A DNA stretch of 64,000 nucleotides from Streptomyces griseoruber (GTDB lineage Bacteria > Actinomycetota > Actinomycetes > Streptomycetales > Streptomycetaceae), in NCBI RefSeq assembly GCF_001514205.1, contig NZ_KQ948765.1, positions 249,862 through 313,861 on the forward strand, given 5' to 3'. The translations under genes were made by a program, and so were the position numbers. Numbering within the stretch: the first letter of the stretch is position 1; each line of letters begins with the position of its first letter. Positions 51,652 through 60,724 of this stretch are shown here, one piece after another. The notes below the pieces were generated by a model. It ran no database searches, was not told the origin of the DNA, and saw only the letters and a program-made list of their open reading frames with translations.

Positions 51652-53165
51652 GCGGCGGCCCTCCCGGTGGCTGCGGCCATCACGGTTTCCTCGGTGGCGT
51701 CGGAGCGGGGGATCTCGGCGGTGAGCCGGCCCTCGTGCATCACCAGCACGCGGTCGGCCATGCCGAGGATCTCGGGCAGGTCGGAGGAGATCATCAGGAC
51801 GGCGACCCCGTCGGCGGCCAGCTCGCTGAGCAGCCGGTGCACCTCGGCCTTGGTGCCGACGTCGATGCCGCGCGTGGGCTCGTCGACGATCAGCACCTTG
51901 GGAGCGGTGGCCAGCCACTTGGCGAGGACGACCTTCTGCTGGTTGCCGCCGGAGAGCGTGTTGACGGTGTCGGCGATCCGGGCGTACTTCACCTGGAGCT
52001 TGACCGCCCAGTCCAGGGACCGGCTGCGCTCGGCGCCCCGGTCCATCAGGCCGGCCTTCACGGTCGTCCGCAGACCCGTGAGGCCGATGTTGCGCTCGAT
52101 GGACATGTCCATCACCAGGCCTTGGGCGCGCCGGTCCTCCGGGACCAGGGCGAGGCCCGCGGACATCGCGGTGGAGGGAGCGCCGTTGACCAGCGCCTTG
52201 CCGTCCACGGTGACGTCACCGGCGTCCCAGCGGTCGATCCCGAAGACCGCGCGGGCCACTTCGGTGCGCCCGGCGCCGACCAGTCCGGCCAGGCCGACGA
52301 TCTCGCCGCGCCGTACGTCGAAGGAGACGTCGGTGAAGACGCCCTCACGGGTCAGCCGGCGCACACTCAGGGCGACCTCGCCCGGGGTGACGTCCTGCTT
52401 GGGGTAGAGCTCGTCGAGGTCGCGGCCGACCATACGGCGGACCAGGTCGTCCTCGGTCATGCCGGCGAGGGGCTCGCTGGCGATCCAGGCGCCGTCGCGC
52501 AGGGTCGTCACCCGCTGGCAGATCTCGAAGATCTCCTCCAGCCGGTGGGAGATGAAGAGGACGGCCGCGCCCTGTTCGCGCAGGGTGCGCACGACTCCGA
52601 AGAGGCGGGCGACCTCGCTGCCGGTGAGGGCGGCGGTCGGCTCGTCCATGATCAGGACGCGGGCGTCGAAGGAGAGCGCCTTGGCGATCTCCACGATCTG
52701 CTGGTCGGCGATGGACAGTCCGCGGGCCGGGCGGTCCGGGTCGAGGTCGACACCGAGCCGGGACATCAGGGCCGCGGTCGCCGCGTGGGTGGCCTTGTGG
52801 TCGATCCGGCCGAGGGCGCGCCGGGGCTGGCGGCCCATGAAGATGTTCTCGGCGATCGAAAGGTCGGGGAAGAGCGTCGGTTCCTGGTAGATCACGGCGA
52901 TACCGGCGTCGCGGGCGTCGCCTGGTCCGTGGAAGACAACGGGCTCGCCGTCGAGCAGCACCCGGCCGGTGTCCGGCCGGTGCACCCCCGCGAGGGTCTT
53001 GATCAGGGTCGACTTGCCCGCGCCGTTCTCCCCGGCGAGGGCGTGTACCTCGCCGGGGAACAGCTCCAGGGAGACGCCCCGCAGGGCGCGTACGGCACCG
53101 AAGGACTTGGCGACGTCCTTGAGCGCCAGCACCGGGGCCGGTCCCGGGTCGGACGGGTGGGTCAT
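51648..53165 (-). CDS. rhaT: Rhamnose ABC transporter ATPase (two nucleotide-binding domains)
   Basis: 505 residues, two fused ABC domains. First: Walker [10 protein letters not shown] (near 44), [21 protein letters not shown], signature-like [15 protein letters not shown] and [12 protein letters not shown]. Second: degenerate Walker [16 protein letters not shown], canonical signature [15 protein letters not shown] and [14 protein letters not shown]. This unequal pair is the sugar-importer (RbsA-type) form. It is the first gene of the leftward operon, facing the rhaI promoter. Confidence 0.94.
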   Translation of the reverse strand: MTHPSDPGPAPVLALKDVAKSFGAVRALRGVSLELFPGEVHALAGENGAGKSTLIKTLAGVHRPDTGRVLLDGEPVVFHGPGDARDAGIAVIYQEPTLFPDLSIAENIFMGRQPRRALGRIDHKATHAATAALMSRLGVDLDPDRPARGLSIADQQIVEIAKALSFDARVLIMDEPTAALTGSEVARLFGVVRTLREQGAAVLFISHRLEEIFEICQRVTTLRDGAWIASEPLAGMTEDDLVRRMVGRDLDELYPKQDVTPGEVALSVRRLTREGVFTDVSFDVRRGEIVGLAGLVGAGRTEVARAVFGIDRWDAGDVTVDGKALVNGAPSTAMSAGLALVPEDRRAQGLVMDMSIERNIGLTGLRTTVKAGLMDRGAERSRSLDWAVKLQVKYARIADTVNTLSGGNQQKVVLAKWLATAPKVLIVDEPTRGIDVGTKAEVHRLLSELAADGVAVLMISSDLPEILGMADRVLVMHEGRLTAEIPRSDATEETVMAAATGRAAA

Positions 53166-53221
53166 GGGTGGCTCCTCGACGAACGTCCGCGGCGGTGCCC
53201 CTGGGGCCCGTCACGGCGTCG

Positions 53222-53399
53222 TGAAAGGTTTCAACTGGATTGCCGGGACGTTAGGCACGCCGGGCATGTCGCGTCAATGGGTCCGTCTCGAAAAGTTTTC
53301 GATAGCCGAAGGTCACGCGGCGGTCACGAAAAGGGGGCGCGGTCGAAAGGGTTGACACTGCCTTCGCGGCCTCATAGCTTCCCGTTCTGAATCGTTTCA
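53222..53399. promoter_or_regulatory. Divergent rhamnose promoter with three LacI-type operators
   Basis: TGAAAGGTTTCA (53222-53233) lies near the rhaT start. TCGAAAAGTTTTCGA (53288-53302) is a perfect palindrome in the middle. TGAATCGTTTCA (53388-53399) lies near the rhaI start, just after a promoter made of TTGACA (53352) and TAGCTT (53375) with 17 bp between. All three follow the LacI-family TGAAACGTTTCA or CGAAA..TTTCG style. The rhaI operator would sit at about the transcription start. Confidence 0.75.
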
Positions 53400-53438
53400 T
53401 CCGGGCCTGGTCCCGGACCGATGTCACAGGAGCCCGAA

Positions 53439-54599
53439 GTGACCGACCTCGCCGCGGTGAAGGCCGCGCTGAAGACCCAGGCCGTCGAGACACCGTCGTG
53501 GGCGTACGGGAACTCGGGGACCCGCTTCAAGGTGTTCGCCCAGCAGGGCGTTCCGCGCACCCCGCAGGAGAAGCTGGACGACGCGGCACAGGTGCACGCG
53601 GTCACCGGCGTGGCCCCGACCGTGGCGCTGCACATCCCCTGGGACAAGGTGGACGACTACGCGGCGCTGGCCAAGCACGCCGAGGACCGGGGGGTGAAGC
53701 TGGGGACGATCAACTCCAACACCTTCCAGGACGACGACTACAAGCTGGGCAGCATCTGCCATCCCGAGGCGGCGGTGCGCCGCAAGGCCGTCGGCCATCT
53801 GCTGGAGTGCGTCGACATCATGGACGCGACGGGATCCACCGATCTCAAGCTGTGGTTCGCGGACGGGACGAACTATCCCGGCCAGGACGACATACGAGCA
53901 CGGCAGGACCGGCTGGCGGAGGGGCTGGCCGAGGTGTACGAGCGGCTCGGGGACGGGCAGCGGATGCTGCTGGAGTACAAGTTCTTCGAGCCGGCGTTCT
54001 ACACCACCGATGTCCCGGACTGGGGCACGGCGTACGCGCACTGTCTGAAGCTGGGGCCGAAGGCACAGGTCGTGGTGGACACCGGGCATCACGCGCCGGG
54101 GACCAACATCGAGTTCATCGTGGCCACGCTGCTGCGGGAGGGGAAGCTCGGCGGGTTCGACTTCAACTCGCGGTTCTACGCGGACGACGACCTGATGGTC
54201 GGGGCCGCGGATCCCTTCCAGCTGTTCCGGATCATGTACGAGGTCGTGCGCGGGGGCGGGTTCACCTCCGAGGTGGCGTTCATGCTGGATCAGTGCCACA
54301 ACATCGAGGCGAAGATCCCGGCGATCGTCCGCTCCGTGATGAACGTGCAGGAGGCCACGGCGAAGGCGCTGCTGGTCGACCGGGGCGCGCTGGCCGCCGC
54401 TCAGGCCGCCGGGGATGTGCTCGAGGCGAATGCCGTGCTGATGGACGCGTACAACACGGATGTGCGGCCGCTGCTTCGTGAGGTGCGGGAGGAGATGGGG
54501 CTGGACCCCGACCCCATCGCTGCCTACCGGGCGTCCGGGTGGGCCGAGAAGGTGGTCGCCGAGCGTGTCGGGGGGGAGCAGGCGGGGTGGGGGGCCTAG
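53439..54599 (+). CDS. rhaI: L-rhamnose isomerase (Gram-positive/Streptomyces type)
   Basis: 386 residues. It turns L-rhamnose to L-rhamnulose. [120 protein letters not shown] carry the two-metal site. The metal-ligand segment has GFDFN where Pseudomonas enzymes have GFHFN. I start at GTG 53439, as AGGAG lies seven bases before it; ATG 53421 is in frame. The stop TAG lies in a CTAG at the left end of a MITE. Confidence 0.92.
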   Translation: MTDLAAVKAALKTQAVETPSWAYGNSGTRFKVFAQQGVPRTPQEKLDDAAQVHAVTGVAPTVALHIPWDKVDDYAALAKHAEDRGVKLGTINSNTFQDDDYKLGSICHPEAAVRRKAVGHLLECVDIMDATGSTDLKLWFADGTNYPGQDDIRARQDRLAEGLAEVYERLGDGQRMLLEYKFFEPAFYTTDVPDWGTAYAHCLKLGPKAQVVVDTGHHAPGTNIEFIVATLLREGKLGGFDFNSRFYADDDLMVGAADPFQLFRIMYEVVRGGGFTSEVAFMLDQCHNIEAKIPAIVRSVMNVQEATAKALLVDRGALAAAQAAGDVLEANAVLMDAYNTDVRPLLREVREEMGLDPDPIAAYRASGWAEKVVAERVGGEQAGWGA

Positions 54600-54777
54600 G
54601 ACGTGCTTCGGCAGTGGCGTCGTCCGCCCGGAGGGCGGGGCCCGCGGCGTCCGGTGCGGTGCGTCGCACGGCGCAGGGTCGTCCGCGTACTGGGCGTACG
54701 CGGACGATCCCGACAACGCGGCGAGGCGCCGTGCCAGGCGTCGCGGGCCGGACGGGACTTTCGACACACACCCTGAG
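54596..54777. mobile_element. Longer MITE copy with central hairpin
   Basis: About 182 bp. The right end ACTTTCGACACACACCCTGAG (54757-54777) matches the family terminal repeat closely; the left end (CTAGGACGTGCTTCGGCAGT, 54596) has drifted. The middle is a long imperfect palindrome whose tip is a perfect 12-bp stem TCGTCCGCGTAC / GTACGCGGACGA at 54679-54707 with a 5-base loop. It has no coding capacity. It separates rhaI from rhaD and could act as a transcription barrier or a mobile RNA hairpin; function unproven. Confidence 0.78.
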
Positions 54778-54819
54778 CGTCTGCCTGGTTCCGTCGTCCG
54801 CGGGGCGCGGGCCCGTCGT

Positions 54820-54873
54820 GACCGGTCGCGCCCACGGGGCGGAGCCGCGTGTCGATGCGGTTCCGCGCCCCCA
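54820..54873. repeat. GC-rich intergenic repeat, copy C (diverged)
   Basis: CGGTCGCGCCCACGGGGCGGAGCCGC followed by CCGCGCCCCC aligns with the repeats at 1814 and 7329. It lies between the MITE and the rhaD start. With the MITE it accounts for the 315-base gap (54600-54914); the remaining AT-richer CTCTCTTTGAAAGTAAGGAATC before rhaD includes the ribosome site. Confidence 0.55.
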
Positions 54874-54914
54874 AGGGAATGCACTCACCCTCTCTTTGAA
54901 AGTAAGGAATCTCC

Positions 54915-56954
54915 ATGTCCACCCATCCCGAAGCCGCCGCGTTGCTTGCTCGGTCCCATCGGCTCGGTGCTGACCCCCGCAATACGAACTACGCCGGCGG
55001 CAACGCGTCCGCCAAGGGCACCGACACCGACCCCGTCACCGGGGGGGACGTCGAGCTGATGTGGGTGAAGGGGTCGGGAGGCGACCTCGGCACGCTCACC
55101 GAGAGCGGGCTGGCCGCGTTGCGGCTGGACCGGCTGCGCGGGCTCGTCGACGTCTATCCGGGGGTCGAGCGCGAGGACGAGATGGTCGCCGCGTTCGACT
55201 ACTGCCTGCACGGCAAGGGCGGGGCGGCGCCGTCCATCGACACCGCCATGCACGGACTCGTCGACGCCGCTCATGTGGATCATCTGCACCCGGACTCGGG
55301 GATCGCGCTCGCCTGTGCGGCGGACGGGGAGAAGCTGACCGCCGAGTGCTTCGGGGACACGGTGGCGTGGGTGCCGTGGCGGCGGCCCGGGTTCCAGCTG
55401 GGGCTGGACATCGCCGCGATCAAGGCCGCCAACCCGCAGGCCGTCGGGGTGATCCTGGGCGGGCACGGGATCACCGCCTGGGGGGACAGCGCCGAGGAGT
55501 GCGAGCGCAACTCGCTGCACATCATCCGCACCGCCGAGAAGTTCCTCGCCGAGCGGGGGAAGGCCGAGCCCTTCGGGCCCGTCGTCGAGGGGTACGAGGC
55601 GCTGGCCGAGGGCGAGCGCAGGGAGCGGGCCGCCGCGCTCGCGCCGTATGTGCGGGCGATCGCCTCGCAGGACCGGCCGCAGGTCGGGCACTTCGCCGAC
55701 CCGGACGTCGTCCTCGACTTCGTGGCGCGGGCCGAGCACCCCCGGCTCGCCGCGCTGGGGACGTCCTGCCCGGACCACTTCCTGCGGACCAAGGTGCGAC
55801 CGCTGGTCCTCGACCTGCCGCCCACCGCTCCGCTGGAGGAGGCCGTCGCGCGGCTGAAGGAACTGCACGCCGCGTACCGGGAGGAGTACGCCGCCTACTA
55901 CCGGCGGCACGCCGAGCCCGACTCCCCCGCCCTGCGCGGCGCCGACCCGGCCATCGTGCTGGTGCCCGGCGTGGGCATGTTCTCCTTCGGCAAGGACAAG
56001 CAGACCGCCCGGGTCGCCGGCGAGTTCTACGTCAACGCCATCAATGTGATGCGGGGCGCCGAGGCGGTGTCCTCGTACGCGCCGATCGAGGAGCGGGAGA
56101 AGTTCCGCATCGAGTACTGGGCGCTGGAGGAGGCCAAGCTCCGGCGGATGCCGAAGCCGAAGGCGCTGGCCACGCGGGTGGCGCTGGTGACGGGCGCGGG
56201 CAGCGGGATCGGAAAGGCCATCGCGCACCGGCTGGTCGCCGAGGGGGCGTGTGTCGTCGTCGCCGATCTGAACGGGGAGAACGCCGCCCAGGTGGCGGAG
56301 GAGCTGGGCGGGGCCGACAAGGCCGTGGCCGTGACCGTCGACGTGACGGACGAGGAGCAGATCGCCGGGGCCTTCAAGGCCGCCGCGCTCGCCTTCGGCG
56401 GTGTCGACCTCGTCGTCAACAACGCCGGCATCTCCATCTCCAAGCCGCTGCTGGAGACCTCGGCCAGGGACTGGGACCTCCAGCACGACATCATGGCCCG
56501 GGGATCGTTCCTGGTGTCGCGGGAAGCGGCCCGGGTGATGATCGCGCAGGGGCTCGGCGGGGACATCGTCTACATCGCCTCGAAGAACGCCGTGTTCGCC
56601 GGGCCGAACAACATCGCCTACTCCGCCACCAAGGCCGACCAGGCCCACCAGGTGCGGCTGCTCGCCGCCGAGCTGGGCGAGCACGGGATCCGCGTCAACG
56701 GTGTCAATCCGGACGGTGTGGTGCGGGGATCGGGGATCTTCGCCGGCGGGTGGGGGGCCCAGCGCGCCGCGACCTACGGCATCGAGGAGGAGAAGCTGGG
56801 CGAGTTCTACGCCCAGCGGACCATCCTCAAGCGGGAGGTGCTGCCCGAGCATGTCGCGAACGCGGTGTTCGCGCTGACGGGCGGGGAGCTGACCCACACC
56901 ACCGGGCTGCATGTGCCCGTCGACGCGGGTGTGGCAGCCGCGTTCCTCCGGTGA
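54915..56954 (+). CDS. rhaD: Bifunctional rhamnulose-1-phosphate aldolase / lactaldehyde dehydrogenase
   Basis: 679 residues, two enzymes in one chain. Residues 1-400 are a class II aldolase (LGADPRNTNYAGGNASAKG; HVDHLHPDSGIALA with zinc His; ILGGHGITAWG) that splits L-rhamnulose-1-phosphate to DHAP and L-lactaldehyde. Residues about 420-679 are an SDR (VTGAGSGIGKAIAHRL; NNAGISISKP; YSATKADQ with YxxxK) that oxidises lactaldehyde to L-lactate with NAD. This fused form is typical of rhamnose operons without a separate aldA. ATG 54915; the stop overlaps the rhaB GTG. Confidence 0.92.
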   Translation: MSTHPEAAALLARSHRLGADPRNTNYAGGNASAKGTDTDPVTGGDVELMWVKGSGGDLGTLTESGLAALRLDRLRGLVDVYPGVEREDEMVAAFDYCLHGKGGAAPSIDTAMHGLVDAAHVDHLHPDSGIALACAADGEKLTAECFGDTVAWVPWRRPGFQLGLDIAAIKAANPQAVGVILGGHGITAWGDSAEECERNSLHIIRTAEKFLAERGKAEPFGPVVEGYEALAEGERRERAAALAPYVRAIASQDRPQVGHFADPDVVLDFVARAEHPRLAALGTSCPDHFLRTKVRPLVLDLPPTAPLEEAVARLKELHAAYREEYAAYYRRHAEPDSPALRGADPAIVLVPGVGMFSFGKDKQTARVAGEFYVNAINVMRGAEAVSSYAPIEEREKFRIEYWALEEAKLRRMPKPKALATRVALVTGAGSGIGKAIAHRLVAEGACVVVADLNGENAAQVAEELGGADKAVAVTVDVTDEEQIAGAFKAAALAFGGVDLVVNNAGISISKPLLETSARDWDLQHDIMARGSFLVSREAARVMIAQGLGGDIVYIASKNAVFAGPNNIAYSATKADQAHQVRLLAAELGEHGIRVNGVNPDGVVRGSGIFAGGWGAQRAATYGIEEEKLGEFYAQRTILKREVLPEHVANAVFALTGGELTHTTGLHVPVDAGVAAAFLR

Positions 56955-58411
56955 CCGGGGTGCGGTCGTACGCCGCGGTCGACCTCGGCGCGTCCAGCGG
57001 GCGCGTCATGGTCGGCCGGGTCGGACCCGACTCCCTGGAGCTGGCGGAGGCGCACCGGTTCGCGAACCGGCCGGTGCGGGTGCCGGAGGGGCTGCGCTGG
57101 GACGTGCTGTCCCTGTACGCCGGCGTCCTGGACGGGCTGCGCGCCGCGGGTGCCCAGTGCGAGGGAGGACTCGACTCCGTCGGCATCGACAGCTGGGCCG
57201 TGGACTACGGGCTGCTGGACGGTGACGGGGCGCTGCTCGGCAACCCGGTGCACTACCGGGACGCGCGGACCGACGGGGTCGCGGAGAAGGTGTGGGCCGG
57301 TGTGCCGGCCGCGGAGCTGTACGCGGCGACCGGCTTGCAGTACGCGCCCTTCAACACCCTGTACCAGCTCGTCGCCGCCCGCGAGACGCGTCAGTTCGCC
57401 CATGCCGAGCGGTTGCTGCTCATTCCCGATCTGCTGGCGTACTGGCTGACCGGGGAGCAGGGCACCGAGCTGACCAACGCCTCCACGACCCAGCTGATCG
57501 ATCCCCGGACGCGGACGTGGTCGTACGACCTCGCCGCCCGGCTGGGCATCGGCCTGGAGCTGTTCGCGCCGCTGCGCCAGCCGGGCGATCCGGCCGGGGT
57601 GCTGCGCGCCGAGGTGCTGGAGGAGACCGGGCTGACCGGGCCGGTGCCGGTGACCGCCGTCGGGTCGCACGACACCGCCTCCGCGGTGGCGGCCGTGCCG
57701 GCGACCGGGGAGCGGTTCGCCTACATCTGCACCGGCACCTGGTCCCTGGCCGGGCTGGAGCTGGCGGCGCCCGTGCTCACCGAGGAGAGCCGGGCCGCCA
57801 ACTTCACCAACGAGCTGGGGCTGGACGGGACGGTCCGCTACCTGCGCAACATCATGGGGCTCTGGCTGCTCCAGGAGTGCGTACGGGCCTGGGGGGACCC
57901 CGATCTGGGGGTGCTGCTGCGGGAGGCGGCCGCCGTGCCCGCGCTGCGGTCGGTCGTGGACGCGGGGGACGCCGTGTTCCTCGCGCCCGGGCGGATGCCG
58001 GAGCGGATCGCCGAGGCGTGCCGGGCCACCGGACAGCCGGTGCCCGGGACCCGCGGCGAGATCACCCGCTGCATCCTCGACTCGCTCGCCCTCGCCCACC
58101 GGCGGGCGGTCGAGGACGCCCAGCGGCTCGCCGGGCATCCGGTCGACGTGGTGCACATCGTGGGGGGCGGCACCCGTAACGCGCTGCTGTGCCAGCTCAC
58201 CGCCGACGCCTGCGGGCTGCCGGTGGTGGCCGGGCCGACGGAGGCCGCCGCGCTCGGCAACGTCCTGGTGCAGGCGCGGGCCCACGGACTGGTCGGCGAC
58301 CGCGCCGACATGCGGCGGCTGCTCGCCCGCACCCAGCCGCTGACGCGCTACGAGCCGCAGGGCGGCACCGAGCGGTGGCGGGAGGCGCAGGCCCGGCTCG
58401 CCACCCGGTGA
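56951..58411 (+). CDS. rhaB: L-rhamnulokinase
   Basis: 486 residues of the FGGY kinase family: YAAVDLGASSGRVMVGRV phosphate loop, LRWDVLSLYAGVLDGL, SVGIDSWAVDYGLLD, YRDARTDG, TGLQYAPFNTLYQL, VGSHDTASAVAAVPATGERFAYICTGTWSLAG and HIVGGGTRNALLCQLTADACGLPVVAGPTEAAALGN. It phosphorylates L-rhamnulose at O1. It starts at GTG 56951, sharing GTGA with the rhaD stop, so the two are translationally coupled. Confidence 0.95.
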   Translation: MTGVRSYAAVDLGASSGRVMVGRVGPDSLELAEAHRFANRPVRVPEGLRWDVLSLYAGVLDGLRAAGAQCEGGLDSVGIDSWAVDYGLLDGDGALLGNPVHYRDARTDGVAEKVWAGVPAAELYAATGLQYAPFNTLYQLVAARETRQFAHAERLLLIPDLLAYWLTGEQGTELTNASTTQLIDPRTRTWSYDLAARLGIGLELFAPLRQPGDPAGVLRAEVLEETGLTGPVPVTAVGSHDTASAVAAVPATGERFAYICTGTWSLAGLELAAPVLTEESRAANFTNELGLDGTVRYLRNIMGLWLLQECVRAWGDPDLGVLLREAAAVPALRSVVDAGDAVFLAPGRMPERIAEACRATGQPVPGTRGEITRCILDSLALAHRRAVEDAQRLAGHPVDVVHIVGGGTRNALLCQLTADACGLPVVAGPTEAAALGNVLVQARAHGLVGDRADMRRLLARTQPLTRYEPQGGTERWREAQARLATR

Positions 58412-58484
58412 GCCGGGGTCTCCCCAGCGGCCCTGTGCCGGACTACTCTGCACTCATCCGATGACCAACCCCCAAGGAGCCGCG

Positions 58485-59240
58485 ATGCGTGTCGCCCTGT
58501 TCCTGACCTGTGTCAACGACACGCTCTATCCGGAAACCGGCCGGTCTGTGGTGAAACTGCTGACCAGGCTGGGTGTCGAGGTCGACTTCCCGATGGCTCA
58601 GACCTGCTGCGGACAGGCTCACTACAACACCGGCTACCGCCATGAGGCCGAGCCGCTCGCCCGGCATTTCTCCGATGTCTTCGGGGAGTACGAGGCGATC
58701 GTCACGCCGTCGGGGTCGTGCGGGGCGATGGTGCGGGAGCTGTATCCGCGGATGGGCGAGCGGGCGCGGGCGGAGGGGCGCGGCGGGGGTCTCGCGGCCA
58801 CCCTGGCGCCGGTGGTCCCGAAGACGTACGAGCTGACCGAGTTCCTGGTGGACGTGCTCGGGGTGACGGACGTCGGCGCCTACTACCCGCACACGGTGAC
58901 CTACCACCCGACCTGTCACGGGCTGCGCGGACTCGGGCTCGGGGACCGGCCGAGGCGGCTGCTTCAGGCGGTCCGGGGCCTCGAACTGGTGGAGCTGCCG
59001 GGCGCGGAGGAGTGCTGCGGCTTCGGCGGCACGTTCGCGCTGAAGAACGCCGACGTCTCGGCGGCGATGGGCGCGGACAAGGTGCGCAACGCCGCCTCGA
59101 CGGGGGCCGAGGTGCTGTGCGCGGCCGACAACTCGTGTCTGATGCACATCGGCGGGACCATGACCCGGCTGAAGGCGGGCATCCGTCCGGTGCACATCGC
59201 GGAGATCCTGGCGAGCACGGAGGAGGAACCGGCCGTATGA
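58485..59240 (+). CDS. lutA: L-lactate utilisation protein LutA
   Basis: 251 residues with two CCG domains: MAQTCCGQAHYNTGYRHEA and SGSCGAMVREL in the first, TYHPTCHGLRGLGL and EECCGFGGTFALKN in the second, as in heterodisulfide-reductase-like subunits. With LutB and LutC it oxidises L-lactate to pyruvate at the membrane face. ATG 58485 follows AAGGAG; it begins 73 bases after rhaB, so it is probably in the same operon and directly uses the lactate from the RhaD fusion. Confidence 0.94.
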   Translation: MRVALFLTCVNDTLYPETGRSVVKLLTRLGVEVDFPMAQTCCGQAHYNTGYRHEAEPLARHFSDVFGEYEAIVTPSGSCGAMVRELYPRMGERARAEGRGGGLAATLAPVVPKTYELTEFLVDVLGVTDVGAYYPHTVTYHPTCHGLRGLGLGDRPRRLLQAVRGLELVELPGAEECCGFGGTFALKNADVSAAMGADKVRNAASTGAEVLCAADNSCLMHIGGTMTRLKAGIRPVHIAEILASTEEEPAV

Positions 59241-60724
59241 ACGGGACGTTCGTGGGCATGCCCGCGTTTCCGCAGGCTGCCCGGGAGGCCGTCGCCGACG
59301 CGACCCTGCGGGGCAATCTGCGGCACGCCACCCACACCATCCGCGCCAAGCGGGCCAAGGCGGTCGCCGAGGTGTCCGACTGGGCCGAGCTGCGGGAGGC
59401 CGGCAAGCGGATCAAGGACCATACGCTCCGTCATCTCGACCGCTATCTCGTGCAGCTGGAGGAGTCGGTCACGGCGGCGGGCGGGACCGTGCACTGGGCG
59501 GCCGACGCCGAGGAGGCCAACCGGATCGTCGCCCGACTCGTCAAGGAGACCGGCGAGTCGGAGGTCGTGAAGGTCAAGTCCATGGCCACCCAGGAGATCG
59601 GGCTGAACGAGGCCCTCCTCGAGGAGGGCATCCACGCCTACGAGACCGATCTCGCCGAGCTGATCGTGCAGCTGGGCAAGGACCGGCCCTCGCACATCCT
59701 CGTCCCGGCCATCCACCGCAACCGGGGCGAGATCCGGGACATCTTCCGCCAGGAGATGGGCGAGTGGGGGCGCGCGGCACCCGAGGGGCTCACCGACACG
59801 CCCGCCGAGCTGGCGGAGGCGGCCCGGCTGCATCTGCGGGAGAAGTTCCTGCGGGCCAGGGTGGGCGTCTCCGGCGCCAACTTCATGGTCGCCGAGACGG
59901 GCACCCTGGTGGTCGTGGAGTCCGAGGGCAACGGGCGGATGTGCCTGACCCTGCCCGAGACCCTGATCTCCGTCGTGGGCATCGAGAAGATCGTGCCGAC
60001 CTGGCGGGACCTGGAGGTGTTCCTCCAGACCCTGCCCCGCTCCTCGACCGCCGAGCGCATGAACCCGTACACCTCGACCTGGACGGGTACGACGGACGGC
60101 GACGGACCGAGGACCTTCCATCTGGTGCTGCTGGACAACGGCCGCACCGACACCCTCGCCGACGAGGTCGGCCGCCAGGCCCTGCGCTGCATCCGCTGCT
60201 CGGCCTGTCTGAACGTCTGCCCGGTCTACGAGCGGGCCGGCGGACACGCCTACGGCTCGGTCTACCCGGGCCCGATCGGCGCCATCCTCAGTCCCCAGCT
60301 GCGGGGCACGCAGAGCGAGATCGACGCCTCGCTGCCGTACGCCTCCTCACTGTGCGGTGCCTGCTACGAGGTGTGCCCGGTCGCCATCGACATCCCCGAG
60401 GTGCTGGTGCATCTGCGGGAGCGGGTCGTCGAGGGCGGGCCGGTGGTCCGGGACGGCAACCGGGTGGTGCTGAAGCCCGCCAAGGGGCACGCCGCCGAGC
60501 GGGCGGCCATGCGGGCGGCGCGCTGGGCGTTCGCCCGCCCCGGCGCCCTGCGCACCGGGCAGCGGCTCGCCTCCCGGACGCGCCGGCTGCACCCTCGTAC
60601 GCTCCCCGGACCGGGGAAGGCGTGGAGCGCCAGCCGGGACCTGCCGGCCGTACCGGCGGAACCCTTCCGTGACTGGTGGCAGCGGACGAACGGCGGGAAC
60701 ACCGGCGAAGGGAGCGCGAAGTGA
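59237..60724 (+). CDS. lutB: L-lactate utilisation iron-sulfur protein LutB
   Basis: 495 residues. An N-terminal LUD domain (about 70-290: GGTVHWAADAEEANRIVARLVKETG, VSGANFMVAETGTLVVVESEGN) and a ferredoxin-like part with two 4Fe-4S motifs, RCIRCSACLNVCPVYERAGGH and LCGACYEVCPVAIDIPE, then a variable tail. It carries electrons from lactate oxidation. ATG 59237 overlaps the lutA stop (ATGA) and its stop overlaps the lutC GTG. Confidence 0.95.
   Translation: MNGTFVGMPAFPQAAREAVADATLRGNLRHATHTIRAKRAKAVAEVSDWAELREAGKRIKDHTLRHLDRYLVQLEESVTAAGGTVHWAADAEEANRIVARLVKETGESEVVKVKSMATQEIGLNEALLEEGIHAYETDLAELIVQLGKDRPSHILVPAIHRNRGEIRDIFRQEMGEWGRAAPEGLTDTPAELAEAARLHLREKFLRARVGVSGANFMVAETGTLVVVESEGNGRMCLTLPETLISVVGIEKIVPTWRDLEVFLQTLPRSSTAERMNPYTSTWTGTTDGDGPRTFHLVLLDNGRTDTLADEVGRQALRCIRCSACLNVCPVYERAGGHAYGSVYPGPIGAILSPQLRGTQSEIDASLPYASSLCGACYEVCPVAIDIPEVLVHLRERVVEGGPVVRDGNRVVLKPAKGHAAERAAMRAARWAFARPGALRTGQRLASRTRRLHPRTLPGPGKAWSASRDLPAVPAEPFRDWWQRTNGGNTGEGSAK

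Noticed and set aside
49548..52407. Long plus-strand frames with Asp/Gly/Gln/Val-rich products opposite the rhamnose permeases
   Set aside because: Shadow frames of membrane-protein genes; the minus-strand frames carry clear ABC transporter motifs.
55061..56950. Long plus-strand opening in front of rhaB giving a protein of over 1,000 residues
   Set aside because: The extra N-terminal part is rhaD read in a wrong frame; the kinase begins at GTG 56951.
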